Source of the DNA: Pseudomonadota bacterium
GTDB taxonomy: Bacteria; Pseudomonadota; Gammaproteobacteria; Steroidobacterales; SZUA-146
DNA length: 64,000 nt
Direction of reading: 5' to 3'
Assembly (NCBI GenBank): GCA_039028935.1
Contig: JBCCHD010000005.1
Coordinates: 1-64,000 of the forward strand
In this document: one piece after another, positions 8,356 to 18,495 of the stretch
Layout: the number at the start of each line of letters is the position of its first letter
How positions within the stretch are numbered: position 1 is the stretch's first letter
The notes under the pieces: generated by a model
Databases searched by the model: none
The model's input: only the letters and a program-made list of their open reading frames with translations
Told to the model about the DNA's origin: nothing
Position numbers and translations under genes: made by a program

Positions 8356-10524
8356 TCAACCGGCTTCCTGCAGTGCGTCGGTTACATCCATCGATCGCGC
8401 ACGAATCTGTTGCAGCGGTGCCGCGCGCCGTACAATGGGGTCACTTTGATACAAGCCGTGTGGCTTGCTCAACGCCGCCACCTCCGTTACGCGTACATGG
8501 CGACCATCAAATCGATTAGTTAGCCGCACATCACCGCACGCTTGCCGAGCCTCATCCAACACCTCGTCCGCGCTCGTCATGTCGAACCCGTCTATCTCCA
8601 ATGTATTGGCCAACACACGAATCACCTTCCAGCCAGGCCGAGCGTCGCCACGCGGCATCGCCACACCGCGCATCGACTGCAGACGGCCTTCCGCGTTGAC
8701 ATAGGAACCGGCGGATTCGCCATACGCTGCAATTGGCAGCACCACATCGGCGTACTGACGCAGGCTGTTGCTCAGGTAACTGGTCATGGCGACGACATGG
8801 CTTTGTTGCAGCGTCTCGGCGTGTCGGGCACCGTCCGCTACATCCGCGTCGAGCTCGAGACCAAACGTGATGTAAGCGCCCAGTCCCGCGTTCAACATGG
8901 CCTGTGTGTCCAAGCCAATACGAACCGCTTTGCGGGCGCCGGCCGTACGATGCGGTAGCGCGCCAACCATGGCGGCACCGGCCGAGTTCGCTGCCATCCC
9001 CACCACGGCGAGCTTCGCATCGCACGCCTCAGCAAGCGCTGAAGCCAAGGCCCGCACACCGCTGAAGTTTGCGTGGCGCGTAGCCGCATGACCAATGAGT
9101 ACGGTTGCCTGATCCGATTGTTTGAGCGACTCGACTAGTTGGCGATGCGCATCGGTGACCAAGGCGTCACTCACGATCGATCTCAGCGTGTCCGGCACGG
9201 CGGCCTCAGCAGCGGCCACCAAGGCCGCGACATCGTACAGAAGATTGGTCGAGTGGATAGCGACATGAGGCAAGAACAGATACTCGTCGTCGGTCTCATT
9301 GACCATCGAGACCTGTGCACCCGCCGAGTTCGCCGCACGAATACGATGCGCGAGCATCGGCACCTCGTGTCGAACGCGACAACCCAACAGCGCGATCGCG
9401 TTTTGTGCATTGAGCTCAGCGATATTCATACCTAAACCGGGGTAAGCGTCGTCACCTGCTTGGTCGCTAAAATCGATTTGCTGGAGACGATGATCGATAT
9501 TGTCACTGCCAGTGCCCCGCGTCAGTCGTTCCAGCAGATGCAGCTCTTCGACCGTCGCCCATGGGGCCGCAAGCACACCCAGCTGAGATCGCGCCTGCGC
9601 GGTCGCCTTCTTGATGCCATCGGCCGCGGCTTGCAGCGCGGTGGTCCAATCGGTTTCGCGCCATTCGCCATCGCGTTTGATCATCGGAGTGGTGACGCGA
9701 TCGTCGGTATACAGACCGGTATAGGCAAAACGGTCCCGGTCAGCGATCCAGGTTTCATTTATCGCCTCATTCACCCGCGGTACCGCGCGCATGATTTTGC
9801 CGCGCAACAAATGCACATGCAGGTTGGTGCCGAAACAATCATGAGGCGAAATCGCATCCGCCTGCTCCATCTCCCACGAACGCGCTCGGAATCGAAACGG
9901 TTTACTGTTCAATGCCCCCACCGGACACAAATCGATAATGTTGCCCGACAGTTCATGATCAACTGTTTTGGCGATATAAGGGGCGATTTCAACGTGCTCA
10001 CCACGGCCGATCGTGCCCAGCTCTTGGATGCCTGCCACCTCTTCGCCAAAACGCACACAACGCGTGCAGTGTATGCAGCGGGTCATATCGGTAGACACTA
10101 ATGGGCCGAGCTCTTTGTCCTCGACCGCGCGCTTGGTTTCGGCATAACGTGAGACACCACGCCCGTACCCCATGGCCAAGTCTTGAAGTTCGCATTCCCC
10201 ACCTTGATCGCAAATCGGGCAATCCAACGGATGGTTAATGAGTAGAAATTCCATCGTCGCGCGCTGGGCCTCGATCGCGGCCTTGCTGCGTGTAAAGAAC
10301 TTCATGCCGTCACCGACGGGAGTGGCGCACGCCGGCATCGGTTTGCGTCCCTTCTCCATTTCGACGAGGCACATTCGGCAGTTCGCTGCGATGGACAGTT
10401 TTTCGTGATAACAAAAACGGGGAATGTAAATACCGTTCTCGTCAGTCACCTCGATGAGCATCTGGCCACCTTGGGCTTCCAGCGTCTGGCCATCCACTTC
10501 GATCGTGATTTTGTTGTCGCTCAT
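8356..10524 (-). CDS. nuoG: NADH-quinone oxidoreductase subunit G
   Basis: A 722-residue iron-sulfur subunit of the peripheral arm. The N-terminal part has the [2Fe-2S] cysteines ([15 protein letters not shown]), the His-coordinated cluster region ([14 protein letters not shown]) and CIHCTRC for a [4Fe-4S] cluster. The rest is a molybdopterin-oxidoreductase-like fold that has lost its cofactor in this family. It is shorter than the about 900-residue enterobacterial form and lacks the Cys set for the extra cluster N7, as far as I can see. It lies 26 bases after nuoF. Confidence 0.95.
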   Translation of the reverse strand: MSDNKITIEVDGQTLEAQGGQMLIEVTDENGIYIPRFCYHEKLSIAANCRMCLVEMEKGRKPMPACATPVGDGMKFFTRSKAAIEAQRATMEFLLINHPLDCPICDQGGECELQDLAMGYGRGVSRYAETKRAVEDKELGPLVSTDMTRCIHCTRCVRFGEEVAGIQELGTIGRGEHVEIAPYIAKTVDHELSGNIIDLCPVGALNSKPFRFRARSWEMEQADAISPHDCFGTNLHVHLLRGKIMRAVPRVNEAINETWIADRDRFAYTGLYTDDRVTTPMIKRDGEWRETDWTTALQAAADGIKKATAQARSQLGVLAAPWATVEELHLLERLTRGTGSDNIDHRLQQIDFSDQAGDDAYPGLGMNIAELNAQNAIALLGCRVRHEVPMLAHRIRAANSAGAQVSMVNETDDEYLFLPHVAIHSTNLLYDVAALVAAAEAAVPDTLRSIVSDALVTDAHRQLVESLKQSDQATVLIGHAATRHANFSGVRALASALAEACDAKLAVVGMAANSAGAAMVGALPHRTAGARKAVRIGLDTQAMLNAGLGAYITFGLELDADVADGARHAETLQQSHVVAMTSYLSNSLRQYADVVLPIAAYGESAGSYVNAEGRLQSMRGVAMPRGDARPGWKVIRVLANTLEIDGFDMTSADEVLDEARQACGDVRLTNRFDGRHVRVTEVAALSKPHGLYQSDPIVRRAAPLQQIRARSMDVTDALQEAG

Positions 10525-10549
10525 GTTCTACCCCAAACGTTCCGACGCG

Positions 10550-11857
10550 TTATGCCACGCGCGAATCGGGCGCATCGACAATACTGTGTCCATGCTCCAC
10601 TAGATACTCGAACTCGTGTCCAAACTGTCGCAGAAAGCTCTGCACCGGCCAGGCTGCCGCATCACCAAGCGCGCAGATCGTGTGCCCTTCGATTTTGTTG
10701 GCCACATCCATCAGTTTGCCAAGGTCGTCACGTGTGCCTCGACCTTGACGAATACGACTCACCATGCGGTGCATCCAGCCGGTACCTTCACGACACGGCG
10801 TGCATTGCCCACAGCTTTCGGCGTAATAGAAGCGCGATATACGCTCCAACACTCGCACCATGCAAGTTTGGTCGTCCATCACGATGACCGCGCCCGTTCC
10901 GAGCGCCGAGCCGGCGGCCTGCACTGAGTCATAGTCCATCGTTGCCTCAAGCATTTTTTCACCCGGCACAACCGGCACCGATGAGCCACCTGGGATCACC
11001 GCTTTGAGTTGACGCCCATGTCGCACACCACCACAAATCTCCAATAGCTCTTTAAACGGTACGCCCATGGGCAATTCGTAGTTTCCGGGTTTGTTCACAT
11101 GGCCAGACACAGAAAATATGGCCGTGCCGCCCGCATTCTCGACACCCAACTGTTTAAACCACTCGGCACCATTTCGAATGATGCTCGGCGCCGACGCGAG
11201 GCTGTAGGTGTTGTTGACGGTCGTTGGCTTGCCGAACGCGCCAAAGTTGGCAGGAAACGGCGGCTTAAACCGAGGCCGCCCGGGCTTACCCTCTAACGAC
11301 TCGAGCAATCCGGTTTCCTCACCGCAAATGTAAGCACCAGCGCCCACAAACGCGTGCAGATCAAAATCGATGCCCGACCCAAGAATGTTCTTCCCAAGGT
11401 AGCCGGCGGCATACGCTTCTTTAATGGCCGCCTCAAATCGAGGAACCGGCTCGGCGATAAATTCCCCGCGAATGTAGTTATAGCCGACCGTCGCGCCAAT
11501 CGCGTAACCGGCGATGATCATGCCTTCCACTAACGCATGGGGGTTGTATCGCAATATATCGCGATCATGACAGGTGCCGGGCTCCGACTCATCCGAATTG
11601 CACACAATGTACTTCTGTCCTGGAGCATTGCGCGGCATAAAACTCCACTTAAGGCCGGTAGGAAAGCCCGCACCACCACGACCGCGAAGACCGGATGCTT
11701 TCATTTCCTCGATTACCGCTTCAGGCGTCATGCCCGCCGCAATCTTTTTCAATGCCTCATAGCCGCCGAGTTTCTCATAGACATCGATCGTCCACGGTTG
11801 ATCGTGGCCATGCGTGGCAAACGCAACGAGGTTTTTTTGTTCGAGCCATTTATTCAT
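10550..11857 (-). CDS. nuoF: NADH-quinone oxidoreductase subunit F (NADH/FMN-binding)
   Basis: A 435-residue subunit that oxidises NADH at FMN and holds cluster N3. The Gly-rich FMN/NADH segment [16 protein letters not shown] is near residue 55, and the second, [19 protein letters not shown], near residue 175. The N3 cysteines are in [12 protein letters not shown] near residue 345 with a fourth near residue 390 (HTICALGD). Full length. It lies 12 bases downstream of nuoE, its partner in the NADH dehydrogenase module. Confidence 0.98.
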   Translation of the reverse strand: MNKWLEQKNLVAFATHGHDQPWTIDVYEKLGGYEALKKIAAGMTPEAVIEEMKASGLRGRGGAGFPTGLKWSFMPRNAPGQKYIVCNSDESEPGTCHDRDILRYNPHALVEGMIIAGYAIGATVGYNYIRGEFIAEPVPRFEAAIKEAYAAGYLGKNILGSGIDFDLHAFVGAGAYICGEETGLLESLEGKPGRPRFKPPFPANFGAFGKPTTVNNTYSLASAPSIIRNGAEWFKQLGVENAGGTAIFSVSGHVNKPGNYELPMGVPFKELLEICGGVRHGRQLKAVIPGGSSVPVVPGEKMLEATMDYDSVQAAGSALGTGAVIVMDDQTCMVRVLERISRFYYAESCGQCTPCREGTGWMHRMVSRIRQGRGTRDDLGKLMDVANKIEGHTICALGDAAAWPVQSFLRQFGHEFEYLVEHGHSIVDAPDSRVA

Positions 11858-11869
11858 GGTTACGCTCTA

Positions 11870-12397
11870 TTAGTGTCCGTGCGGTTCGTCCGGCACCGCA
11901 TCCAGAATCTCATCGACTTTTTCAGGCGTCAGGTTCTCGTGATACACATGATCGACCATCATCATGGGCGCACCGACACATGCCGCCAGGCACTCCTCCT
12001 CACGCTTAAGAAAGAACTTGCCATCGGGTGTGCTCTCGCCCGTTTTAATACCGAGTTTTTTCTCAACGTGCGCCACTATCTCATCCGCGCCACAGAGCAT
12101 ACAGCTGATATTGGTACACACCGACACACTGCAACGGCCCACCGGCTTGGTTTCAAACATCGAATAGAACGCCGCCACTTCATACACTTGGATAGCCGGC
12201 AAATCGAGGTACTCCGCGATGCCGTTCATGAGCTCGTCCGTCAAAAACCCTTGATTGTGGTGTTGTGCTTCGCGCAATGCCGCAATGACGGCCGAGCGTT
12301 GCCGACCTTCGGGAAACTTCTTCACCCAATGATCGATCTCCGCGCGCACGTCGGCCGGCAGAGCGTGGTTTGAATTAGATTGGGATACTTCTGTCAT
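11870..12397 (-). CDS. nuoE: NADH-quinone oxidoreductase subunit E
   Basis: A 175-residue thioredoxin-fold subunit with a [2Fe-2S] cluster (N1a). The four ligands are the CTNISC pair and the CLAAC pair about 36 residues later. I chose the ATG at 12397, four bases after the nuoD stop. A longer frame from 12442 would overlap nuoD by 41 bases and add 15 residues not typical of the family. It works with NuoF in the NADH-oxidising tip. Confidence 0.95.
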   Translation of the reverse strand: MTEVSQSNSNHALPADVRAEIDHWVKKFPEGRQRSAVIAALREAQHHNQGFLTDELMNGIAEYLDLPAIQVYEVAAFYSMFETKPVGRCSVSVCTNISCMLCGADEIVAHVEKKLGIKTGESTPDGKFFLKREEECLAACVGAPMMMVDHVYHENLTPEKVDEILDAVPDEPHGH

Positions 12398-12401
12398 CTG
12401 A

Positions 12402-13655
12402 TCACCGATCGATTTCCCCAAAAACAATATCCTGCGTGCCAATAACCGCTACGACATCCGCGAGCATGTGCCCTTGGACCATCTCGCTCATTGACGCTAA
12501 ATGGGCAAAACCGGGCGCGCGGATTTTGACGCGAAACGGCTTGTTCGCACCGTCGGACACAAGGTAGCAACCGAACTCCCCTTTCGGGTGTTCGACTGCC
12601 ACATACACCTCACCGGCCGGCACGCAGTACCCTTCGGTAAATAATTTAAAATGATGAATTAGGGCTTCCATATCCCCTTTCATACTGGGTCGTTTGGGTG
12701 GCGCAATTTTGTTGTCGCCGACCATTACCGGACCCTCGTTTTGCCTTAGCCACTCAACACACTGCTTGACGATGCGATTGGACTGGCGCATTTCCTCGAC
12801 CCGAACCAAATAGCGGTCGTAGCAGTCACCACTCACACCCACTGGAATATCAAAATCGAGTCGGTCATACACTTCGTAGGGTTGTTTCTTACGAAGATCC
12901 CATTCGACACCCGAACCGCGTAACATCGGCCCGGTAAAGCCCAGTGCGATGGCGCGCTCCGGCGACACGACACCGATATTGACTGTGCGCTGTTTCCAAA
13001 TTCGGTTGTCCGTGAGCAGCGTTTCATAGGTGTCGACACACGCCGGAAAACGATCAGTAAAATCGTCGATGAAATCCAGGAGCGAGCCCTCACGACGCGC
13101 ATTGGTTTTGTCCACGTCTTTTTGCGAACGAAATTTTGAGGGCTGCTGTTTGGGCATGGAGTCAGGCAAATCGCGATAAACACCGCCGGGTCGATAGTAG
13201 GTCGCATGCAGACGCGCACCGGACACCGCTTCGTAGCAGTCCATAAGATCTTCGCGCTCACGAAAGGCGTATAGGAAAAGCGTCATGGCACCGATATCAA
13301 GACCATGCGCGCCGATCCACATCAGGTGATTGAGAATGCGGGTAATCTCATCAAACATCACGCGGATGTATTGCGCACGCTCAGGTACCTCGACGCCGAG
13401 TAATTTTTCGATGGCCATAACGTAGCCATGCTCATTGCACATCATGGACACGTAGTCGAGCCGGTCCATGTAGCCAATACTCTGATTAAAAGGTTTCGTT
13501 TCAGCGAGCTTCTCGGTGCCGCGATGTAGCAATCCCACATGGGGATCGGCCCGATGAATCACCTCACCATCGAGCTCCAACACCAGGCGCAGAACGCCAT
13601 GCGCAGCCGGATGCTGCGGACCAAAGTTCATTGTGTAGGATTCGATCTCACGCAT
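12402..13655 (-). CDS. nuoD: NADH-quinone oxidoreductase subunit D
   Basis: A 417-residue homologue of the large subunit of [NiFe] hydrogenases without the metal cysteines; with NuoB and NuoH it builds the quinone site. It begins with the family hallmark [17 protein letters not shown], whose His is near the quinone headgroup, followed by [13 protein letters not shown]. Length is that of a separate NuoD, so nuoC and nuoD are not fused here, unlike in E. coli. The start overlaps the nuoC end by eight bases. Confidence 0.98.
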   Translation of the reverse strand: MREIESYTMNFGPQHPAAHGVLRLVLELDGEVIHRADPHVGLLHRGTEKLAETKPFNQSIGYMDRLDYVSMMCNEHGYVMAIEKLLGVEVPERAQYIRVMFDEITRILNHLMWIGAHGLDIGAMTLFLYAFREREDLMDCYEAVSGARLHATYYRPGGVYRDLPDSMPKQQPSKFRSQKDVDKTNARREGSLLDFIDDFTDRFPACVDTYETLLTDNRIWKQRTVNIGVVSPERAIALGFTGPMLRGSGVEWDLRKKQPYEVYDRLDFDIPVGVSGDCYDRYLVRVEEMRQSNRIVKQCVEWLRQNEGPVMVGDNKIAPPKRPSMKGDMEALIHHFKLFTEGYCVPAGEVYVAVEHPKGEFGCYLVSDGANKPFRVKIRAPGFAHLASMSEMVQGHMLADVVAVIGTQDIVFGEIDR

Positions 13656-14370
13656 GTTCGCTCTCGCCGGATGGATCGTCAGTTAGATTGGCGTCGTACC
13701 GATTGTCCTGTCGAATCACGCGGGGCACTAATGTACGTGGCGCGATCGTGACCGGTTGATACACCACCCGACCCTGTTCGGGGTCGTAGCGCACTTCGGC
13801 ATGACCACTGATCGGAAAATCTTTGCGGAACGGGTGTCCGACAAACCCGTAATCGGTAAGTAAGCGTCGAAGATCCGGATGCCCATCAAACAAAATGCCG
13901 TAGAGATCGAACGCCTCGCGTTCGAACCAGTCCGCCGCATTCCAAACCGGATACGAAGACGGTACTCGTGGCGCTTCATCGTCGGGTGCATACACACGTA
14001 CACGAAGACGATGATTGTTCACATAAGAGAGCAAATGGATGACCGCCGCAAAGCGCGGCCCCTCGGCATCGCGATGAGTTAATGACTGCCGATGGACGCC
14101 ACGGCTGAAGCCCGAACGCGTGGCCGCGTTGCCCTTCCATTCGTCTCGACCGTATCCCAGGTAGTCGACACCACACACATCGATCAACGCATCGAAGCGA
14201 AACGGCTCCTCGTCCCGGAGCACAGTGGCCACGTCTAGCCAATCGTCGGCACCCACTACCAGCGTGTGATCACCCTCACCCACTTTTAGCACAGCCACCG
14301 TGTCGCCAAATCGCGCGTTCACGGCATCCGCCAGAGAATTGGGCGCACTGAGTGCGTCGAGCTGGCTCAT
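13648..14370 (-). CDS. nuoC: NADH-quinone oxidoreductase subunit C
   Basis: A 240-residue peripheral-arm subunit of the 30-kDa complex I family. The signature [22 protein letters not shown] is near residues 150-175, followed by [11 protein letters not shown]. It has no cofactor and supports the NuoD/NuoI interface. The C-terminal 30 residues are polar and variable. It overlaps nuoD and lies three bases after nuoB. Confidence 0.97.
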   Translation of the reverse strand: MSQLDALSAPNSLADAVNARFGDTVAVLKVGEGDHTLVVGADDWLDVATVLRDEEPFRFDALIDVCGVDYLGYGRDEWKGNAATRSGFSRGVHRQSLTHRDAEGPRFAAVIHLLSYVNNHRLRVRVYAPDDEAPRVPSSYPVWNAADWFEREAFDLYGILFDGHPDLRRLLTDYGFVGHPFRKDFPISGHAEVRYDPEQGRVVYQPVTIAPRTLVPRVIRQDNRYDANLTDDPSGESEHA

Positions 14371-14373
14371 GGA

Positions 14374-14898
14374 TTATCCCCGTGCAATGGTGTTAGTACG
14401 TTTGATTTTTTTCTGTAACTGAAGAATGCCGTACAGCAAGGCCTCGGCGGTCGGAGGACAGCCCGGCACATAAATATCGACTGGCACCACGCGATCACAA
14501 CCGCGCACCACTGAGTAAGAGTAATGGTAGTAACCACCACCGTTGGCACACGACCCCATGGAAATCACCCAACGTGGCTCAGCCATCTGGTCATACACTT
14601 TGCGAAGCGCTGGCGCCATCTTGTTGCAGAGGGTACCGGCCACAATCATGACGTCACTCTGACGCGGACTTGGCCGAAACAGCACCCCAAATTGATCCAA
14701 GTCATAGCGCGCAGCGCCCGCGTGCATCATTTCCACCGCACAACACGCCAATCCGAACGTCATCGGCCACATGGAACCGGTCCGCGCCCAGTTGATTACG
14801 TCATCGGCGCGGGCAGTGAGAAAGCCCGGCCCCGCCTGGCCTTCGTTCGTGTACGAGTCATCGGCTTCCAGTGATGGGCGCGCTGCGTCTAATCCCAT
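14374..14898 (-). CDS. nuoB: NADH-quinone oxidoreductase subunit B
   Basis: A 174-residue subunit holding cluster N2, the last before quinone. The characteristic adjacent cysteines are in [12 protein letters not shown], with the further ligands in [12 protein letters not shown] and [13 protein letters not shown] chose the ATG at 14898, with AAAGGGG about ten bases upstream; this overlaps the nuoA stop by ten bases. A start seven codons earlier is possible but its site is weaker. Confidence 0.97.
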   Translation of the reverse strand: MGLDAARPSLEADDSYTNEGQAGPGFLTARADDVINWARTGSMWPMTFGLACCAVEMMHAGAARYDLDQFGVLFRPSPRQSDVMIVAGTLCNKMAPALRKVYDQMAEPRWVISMGSCANGGGYYHYSYSVVRGCDRVVPVDIYVPGCPPTAEALLYGILQLQKKIKRTNTIARG

Positions 14899-15245
14899 TC
14901 GAGCGCCCCTTTCTTCCATTCGTAAATAAAACCGACCACCAAAATAAACAGAAAGAGCGCCATGCTCAGCAGACCAAACAGACCTACTTTGTCGAGCGAT
15001 ACCGCCCAGGGAAACAGGAACGCGATCTCAAGATCAAAAATAATAAAGAGAATAGCCACAAGGTAGTAACGCACGTCGAAGCGCATGCGGGCGTCTTCAA
15101 ATGGTTCGAAGCCGCATTCATAGGGTGACAGTTTTTCGTCGTCGGGCCGTGTCGGTCCAAGCAGAAAACCCAAAGAGAGGAGCACAACGCCCACGCCGGT
15201 GGCCACGGCAAGAAAAATCAGAATCGGAGCGTATTCGGTCAGCAT
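14889..15245 (-). CDS. nuoA: NADH-quinone oxidoreductase subunit A
   Basis: A 118-residue, three-helix membrane subunit (ND3 counterpart), first gene of the operon. The conserved loop between helices 1 and 2 contains [12 protein letters not shown], with the Cys that senses complex I conformation in mitochondrial homologues, and is followed by [23 protein letters not shown] chose the ATG at 15245 (EYAPILIFL follows); a TTG four codons earlier is possible. tRNA-Leu lies about 350 bases upstream. Confidence 0.97.
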   Translation of the reverse strand: MLTEYAPILIFLAVATGVGVVLLSLGFLLGPTRPDDEKLSPYECGFEPFEDARMRFDVRYYLVAILFIIFDLEIAFLFPWAVSLDKVGLFGLLSMALFLFILVVGFIYEWKKGALEWD

Positions 15246-15600
15246 GTCACTTCGCAATCAATCAGGCTGTTGATGAGTGTCGACGTTTGACGTTGTTAAA
15301 CGCCTGACCGTGGGCCCGTGGTCAGACCGGCCCGGTCCGTAATATGGTAACAGCCTGGTGCGCGTAAGGCACGACGAAAGCGACAAATTGTGTTCTGGAC
15401 GACCTGATGTAGCGTGTATTTCGTTGTTCGTGGCGTGCGCGCCCGCACAAGAGACTTAGCGCGTCGCGCAGGGCGCGCATCATCACGCCAATTTCACACC
15501 GCTAAGCGTGTTGAATTCGACGCAACGGTCGTCGAGCGCCGCGCCGTTTCCCAGTCGGTAGGAAGCGCCGGAGATGCCGGCGAGAAACAGATTAAACGGA
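15246..15600. other. 355-bp leader/intergenic between tRNA-Leu and nuoA
   Basis: No gene is supported here. It must hold the promoter and leader of the nuo operon or be read through from secG and tRNA-Leu. The only clear structure is an imperfect 22-bp dyad at 15304-15325. A frame running through this stretch on the plus strand crosses the tRNA gene and is a shadow. Confidence 0.55.
15304..15325. promoter_or_regulatory. 22-bp dyad upstream of nuoA
   Basis: CTGACC and GGTCAG arms flank a GGGCCC centre; 9 of 11 positions are symmetric. It ends about 60 bases upstream of the nuoA start. It could be an operator or a leader hairpin; there is no T tract, so it is not an intrinsic terminator. Confidence 0.35.
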
Positions 15601-15686
15601 TGGTGCCGATGGCCGGACTCGAACCGGCACAGCTAAAAGCCACTGCCCCCTCAAGACAGCGTGTCTACCAATTCCACCACATCGGC
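15601..15686 (-). tRNA. tRNA-Leu (GAG)
   Basis: An 86-base class II tRNA with encoded CCA. The acceptor stem is GCCGATG/CATCGGC, the D-arm has GGTAGACACG as in bacterial tRNA-Leu, the anticodon loop is TTGAGGG (anticodon GAG), a long variable arm follows, and the T-loop is TTCGAGT. Its place between secG and the next operon is conserved in gammaproteobacteria. Confidence 0.95.
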
Positions 15687-15734
15687 AATAGTTTTGATTC
15701 CGTTTGGGAGCGTCGACAACGCACGAACGGGGCG

Positions 15735-16145
15735 TTACTGACCGCCCTCACCATCAATCGGTGCATCGCCATTTGAGTCTTCTGATTCTGGCGCGACCGG
15801 ATCGGGCAGTGACGGTACGTCACCCGCGGGCAATGTCGGCACCTCATTGGGCGTTAACGAAGGCACTTCGGACTGCGGTTCGGACAGCGATTCAACGATG
15901 CTCTTGCTGGTCACACCCTGCGCAGCAAAGTAGGCCAAGTAGCAGCTTGTGCAGAAAAACAGGAACGCCAGCAGCGAGGTCGTTCGCGACAGAAAATTAC
16001 CCGAGCCACGCGAACCGAACACGGTGCCAGAGGCACCGGCACCGAATGCCGCACCGGCGTCAGCCCCTTTGCCTTGCTGGAGCAAAATAAAACCGACGAG
16101 AAAGAACGCCAGCACCAGGTGAATGACCAAAATAATTTGTTGCAT
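15735..16145 (-). CDS. secG: Preprotein translocase subunit SecG
   Basis: A 136-residue inner-membrane subunit of the SecYEG channel. Two hydrophobic helices (near residues 3-22 and 52-72) flank the conserved cytoplasmic segment LLQQGKGADAGAAFGAG and the SGTVFGSRGSGNFLSRTT stretch. The C-terminal 45 residues are low-complexity, rich in Pro, Glu and Ser, longer than in E. coli SecG and of unknown role. I chose the ATG at 16145, giving the usual MQQIILVIHL start. It lies 22 bases after tpiA. Confidence 0.95.
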   Translation of the reverse strand: MQQIILVIHLVLAFFLVGFILLQQGKGADAGAAFGAGASGTVFGSRGSGNFLSRTTSLLAFLFFCTSCYLAYFAAQGVTSKSIVESLSEPQSEVPSLTPNEVPTLPAGDVPSLPDPVAPESEDSNGDAPIDGEGGQ

Positions 16146-16167
16146 CGTATACCTATCAATCGCAGCA

Positions 16168-16917
16168 CTACGCTGCCGCACAGATTTCCAAAAACGGCTC
16201 GCTTTTCAGTGAAGCGCCACCCACCAAACCACCGTCAACATCGGGCATGGCGTACAGCTCGGCCGCGTTTTTGCCGTTCACGCTGCCGCCATACAGGATG
16301 CGCAGCGAGTCGGCTATAGTATCACTTTGTGACGCGATCATGCGACGCAAATACGCGTGCACATCCTGCGCCTGGTCAGGCGTTGCGGTCTGTCCGGTAC
16401 CGATCGCCCAAACGGGTTCATACGCCAACACGGCGCGCTCCAGCGCTCGAACACCCACCCTGTTAATCACCGCGTCGAGCTGTCGCTTGACGACGTTTTC
16501 GGTGGTACCCGCTTCCCGCTCCTCGAGCGTTTCGCCAACGCACAAAATTGGCGTCAGACCCGATGTTTGTGCCTCCTCGAATTTGACGGCCACCATCTCG
16601 CTCGACTCGCCATAGAGCGCCCGCCTCTCGGAGTGCCCGACCAACACATGCGTGCAGCCCAAATCCACCAGCATATCGCCCGACACTTCGCCCGTATGGG
16701 GCCCGGAGTGTTCGGTGCTCAAATTTTGCGCGCCAAGCTGAATCGGCGTGCCCGCGATCAGGCCACACGCCAACGACAAATAACCAAATGACGGGCAGAT
16801 CAGCACCTCGCAACGACACTCATCCGTCAGACCCTGTCTGATTTCGTTGATGAGCGTGGCCGTCATGGCCCGCGACCCGTTCATTTTCCAGTTTCCAGCC
16901 GTGATAAGCTTGCGCAC
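16168..16917 (-). CDS. tpiA: Triose-phosphate isomerase
   Basis: A 249-residue cytosolic TIM-barrel enzyme interconverting dihydroxyacetone phosphate and glyceraldehyde 3-phosphate. All catalytic residues are visible: Asn9 and Lys11 in GNWKMNG, His95 in VGHSERR, Glu167 in YEPVWAIGTG, and the phosphate-binding YGGSVN near residue 210. The start is a GTG with GAGG about nine bases upstream. It lies upstream of secG and 180 bases from glmM. Confidence 0.98.
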   Translation of the reverse strand: MRKLITAGNWKMNGSRAMTATLINEIRQGLTDECRCEVLICPSFGYLSLACGLIAGTPIQLGAQNLSTEHSGPHTGEVSGDMLVDLGCTHVLVGHSERRALYGESSEMVAVKFEEAQTSGLTPILCVGETLEEREAGTTENVVKRQLDAVINRVGVRALERAVLAYEPVWAIGTGQTATPDQAQDVHAYLRRMIASQSDTIADSLRILYGGSVNGKNAAELYAMPDVDGGLVGGASLKSEPFLEICAAA

Positions 16918-17100
16918 AGGACCGTCCTCTAATCCATATTTTTCAGTGCTTTACGAATAAAATCTAAACTATGTTCGCACAGTCAACTCCGTGTTGAAGC
17001 GGCACTGTACCGACCCAAACAAGCAAAATCAATGGCTTCGTGGTCGCGTTCGCACGGCGAGGCATGGACAAAGGGAGGGTCGAGGCGCACGACTGGATAA

Positions 17101-18429
17101 TCAGGTGGCCGCGGCCACCACTTCGGCCAACGATTCGGCGTGCTGGAGTACTTCGCTTTCATCGTTACCTTCCACCATCACGCGAATAACCGGCTCCGTG
17201 CCAGACGGCCTGAGTACCACCCGACCACGATCACCCAGCTGACTCTCCGAGTGAGCCACCGCGGTATTGATTTGGTCGTTGTCGGTGATGTCCACCCGTT
17301 TTTCCATGCGCACATTAATCATTTTTTGCGGCAATCTCGCCATGCCGGCACACAATTGCTCAACCGGCTTCCCAGCGTCGCGTATCGCCGCCAGCATTTG
17401 CAGGGCCGCGATGATGCCGTCCCCGGTGGAGGTTTTGTCCAAACAGATAATGTGTCCGGACGTTTCACCGCCGATGACGCCACCCGTTTCCGCTAGTGTG
17501 CTGAGTACATGCCGGTCACCCACCGACGCGCGCAAGAATTCGATTCCCTCACGCTGCATCGCCTGTTCAAGACCCAAGTTACTCATGACGGTGCCGACTA
17601 CGGGTCCTTTCAATGTGCCGGAACGTTTGCGCGCCATGGCCAGCGCATACACAATCTGATCGCCATCAATGAGTCGGCCTTTGCTGTCGACCAACGATAA
17701 ACGATCGCCGTCACCATCAAAGGCAACACCCAGATCGGCACCGAGCGCCGTCACTGTGCTTTGCAGCGCCTCGGGACTGGTCGAACCGAATCCGTCATTA
17801 ATATTCGTACCGTTGGGGGAACACCCAATGGTAATAATGTCCGCACCCAAATCAGAAAACACTTTTGGTGCGATCTTAAACGTAGCGCCATTAGAGCCAT
17901 CAATTACGATACGCATACCATTGAGATCCAGCGATTCACTCACCGACTGCTTGCAAAACGTCATGTAGCGATCAACGGCGTCATACCGACGCTCGGCCCG
18001 ACCGAGTTTTTTGGACTGCCGGGTGATGGGCGGCTGATCGATCAGTTCTTCAATGCGTGCTTGATTCTCGTCGGAGAGCTTGGAGCCATTGCGATCAAAG
18101 AACTTAATACCGTTATCTTGATACAAATTGTGCGACGCGCTGATGACCACGCCTAAGTCGGCGCCGAGCACACGTGTTAGGTATGCAATACCAGGTGTGG
18201 GCATGACCTGGAGCAACTTGACATTGACACCGGCTGCGACAAATCCCGCCTCGAGCGCAGACTCAAACATATAACCTGAGATTCTGGGGTCCTTCCCGAC
18301 CACGACGCTGCCGCCTTCCGGCACCATAACCTGCCCCGCGGCGCTCGCCAGACGGACAGCAAAATTGACGGTCATCGGCGCCTCACCGACCGGTCCACGA
18401 ACGCCATCCGTTCCAAAGTATTTACCCAT
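17101..18429 (-). CDS. glmM: Phosphoglucosamine mutase
   Basis: A 442-residue enzyme converting glucosamine 6-phosphate to glucosamine 1-phosphate for peptidoglycan and lipopolysaccharide precursors. It starts MGKYFGTDGVRG. The phosphorylated Ser is Ser99 in ISASHN; the family's usual Pro after HN is Leu here. The magnesium site is DGDGDR near residue 240, the sugar-binding loop GGETSGH near residue 320, and the phosphate loop RPSGTEP near the C-terminus. The ATG follows GGGAG. It is 66 bases after folP. Confidence 0.97.
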   Translation of the reverse strand: MGKYFGTDGVRGPVGEAPMTVNFAVRLASAAGQVMVPEGGSVVVGKDPRISGYMFESALEAGFVAAGVNVKLLQVMPTPGIAYLTRVLGADLGVVISASHNLYQDNGIKFFDRNGSKLSDENQARIEELIDQPPITRQSKKLGRAERRYDAVDRYMTFCKQSVSESLDLNGMRIVIDGSNGATFKIAPKVFSDLGADIITIGCSPNGTNINDGFGSTSPEALQSTVTALGADLGVAFDGDGDRLSLVDSKGRLIDGDQIVYALAMARKRSGTLKGPVVGTVMSNLGLEQAMQREGIEFLRASVGDRHVLSTLAETGGVIGGETSGHIICLDKTSTGDGIIAALQMLAAIRDAGKPVEQLCAGMARLPQKMINVRMEKRVDITDNDQINTAVAHSESQLGDRGRVVLRPSGTEPVIRVMVEGNDESEVLQHAESLAEVVAAAT

Positions 18430-18495
18430 GTTCACTCCCTTGTCGCATCCGCCAGTTCCCCTACCAGCCCGACAGTTGATCAATTTTTGTACAAA

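Noticed and set aside
9460-10101. 213-codon open frame opposite nuoG
   Set aside because: It lies fully inside nuoG on the other strand; composition is that of an antisense shadow.
11537-12373. 278-codon open frame opposite nuoF/nuoE
   Set aside because: Antisense to two well-supported genes and without family features.
15414-15776. 120-codon frame crossing tRNA-Leu
   Set aside because: It runs through the tRNA gene and into secG on the other strand.
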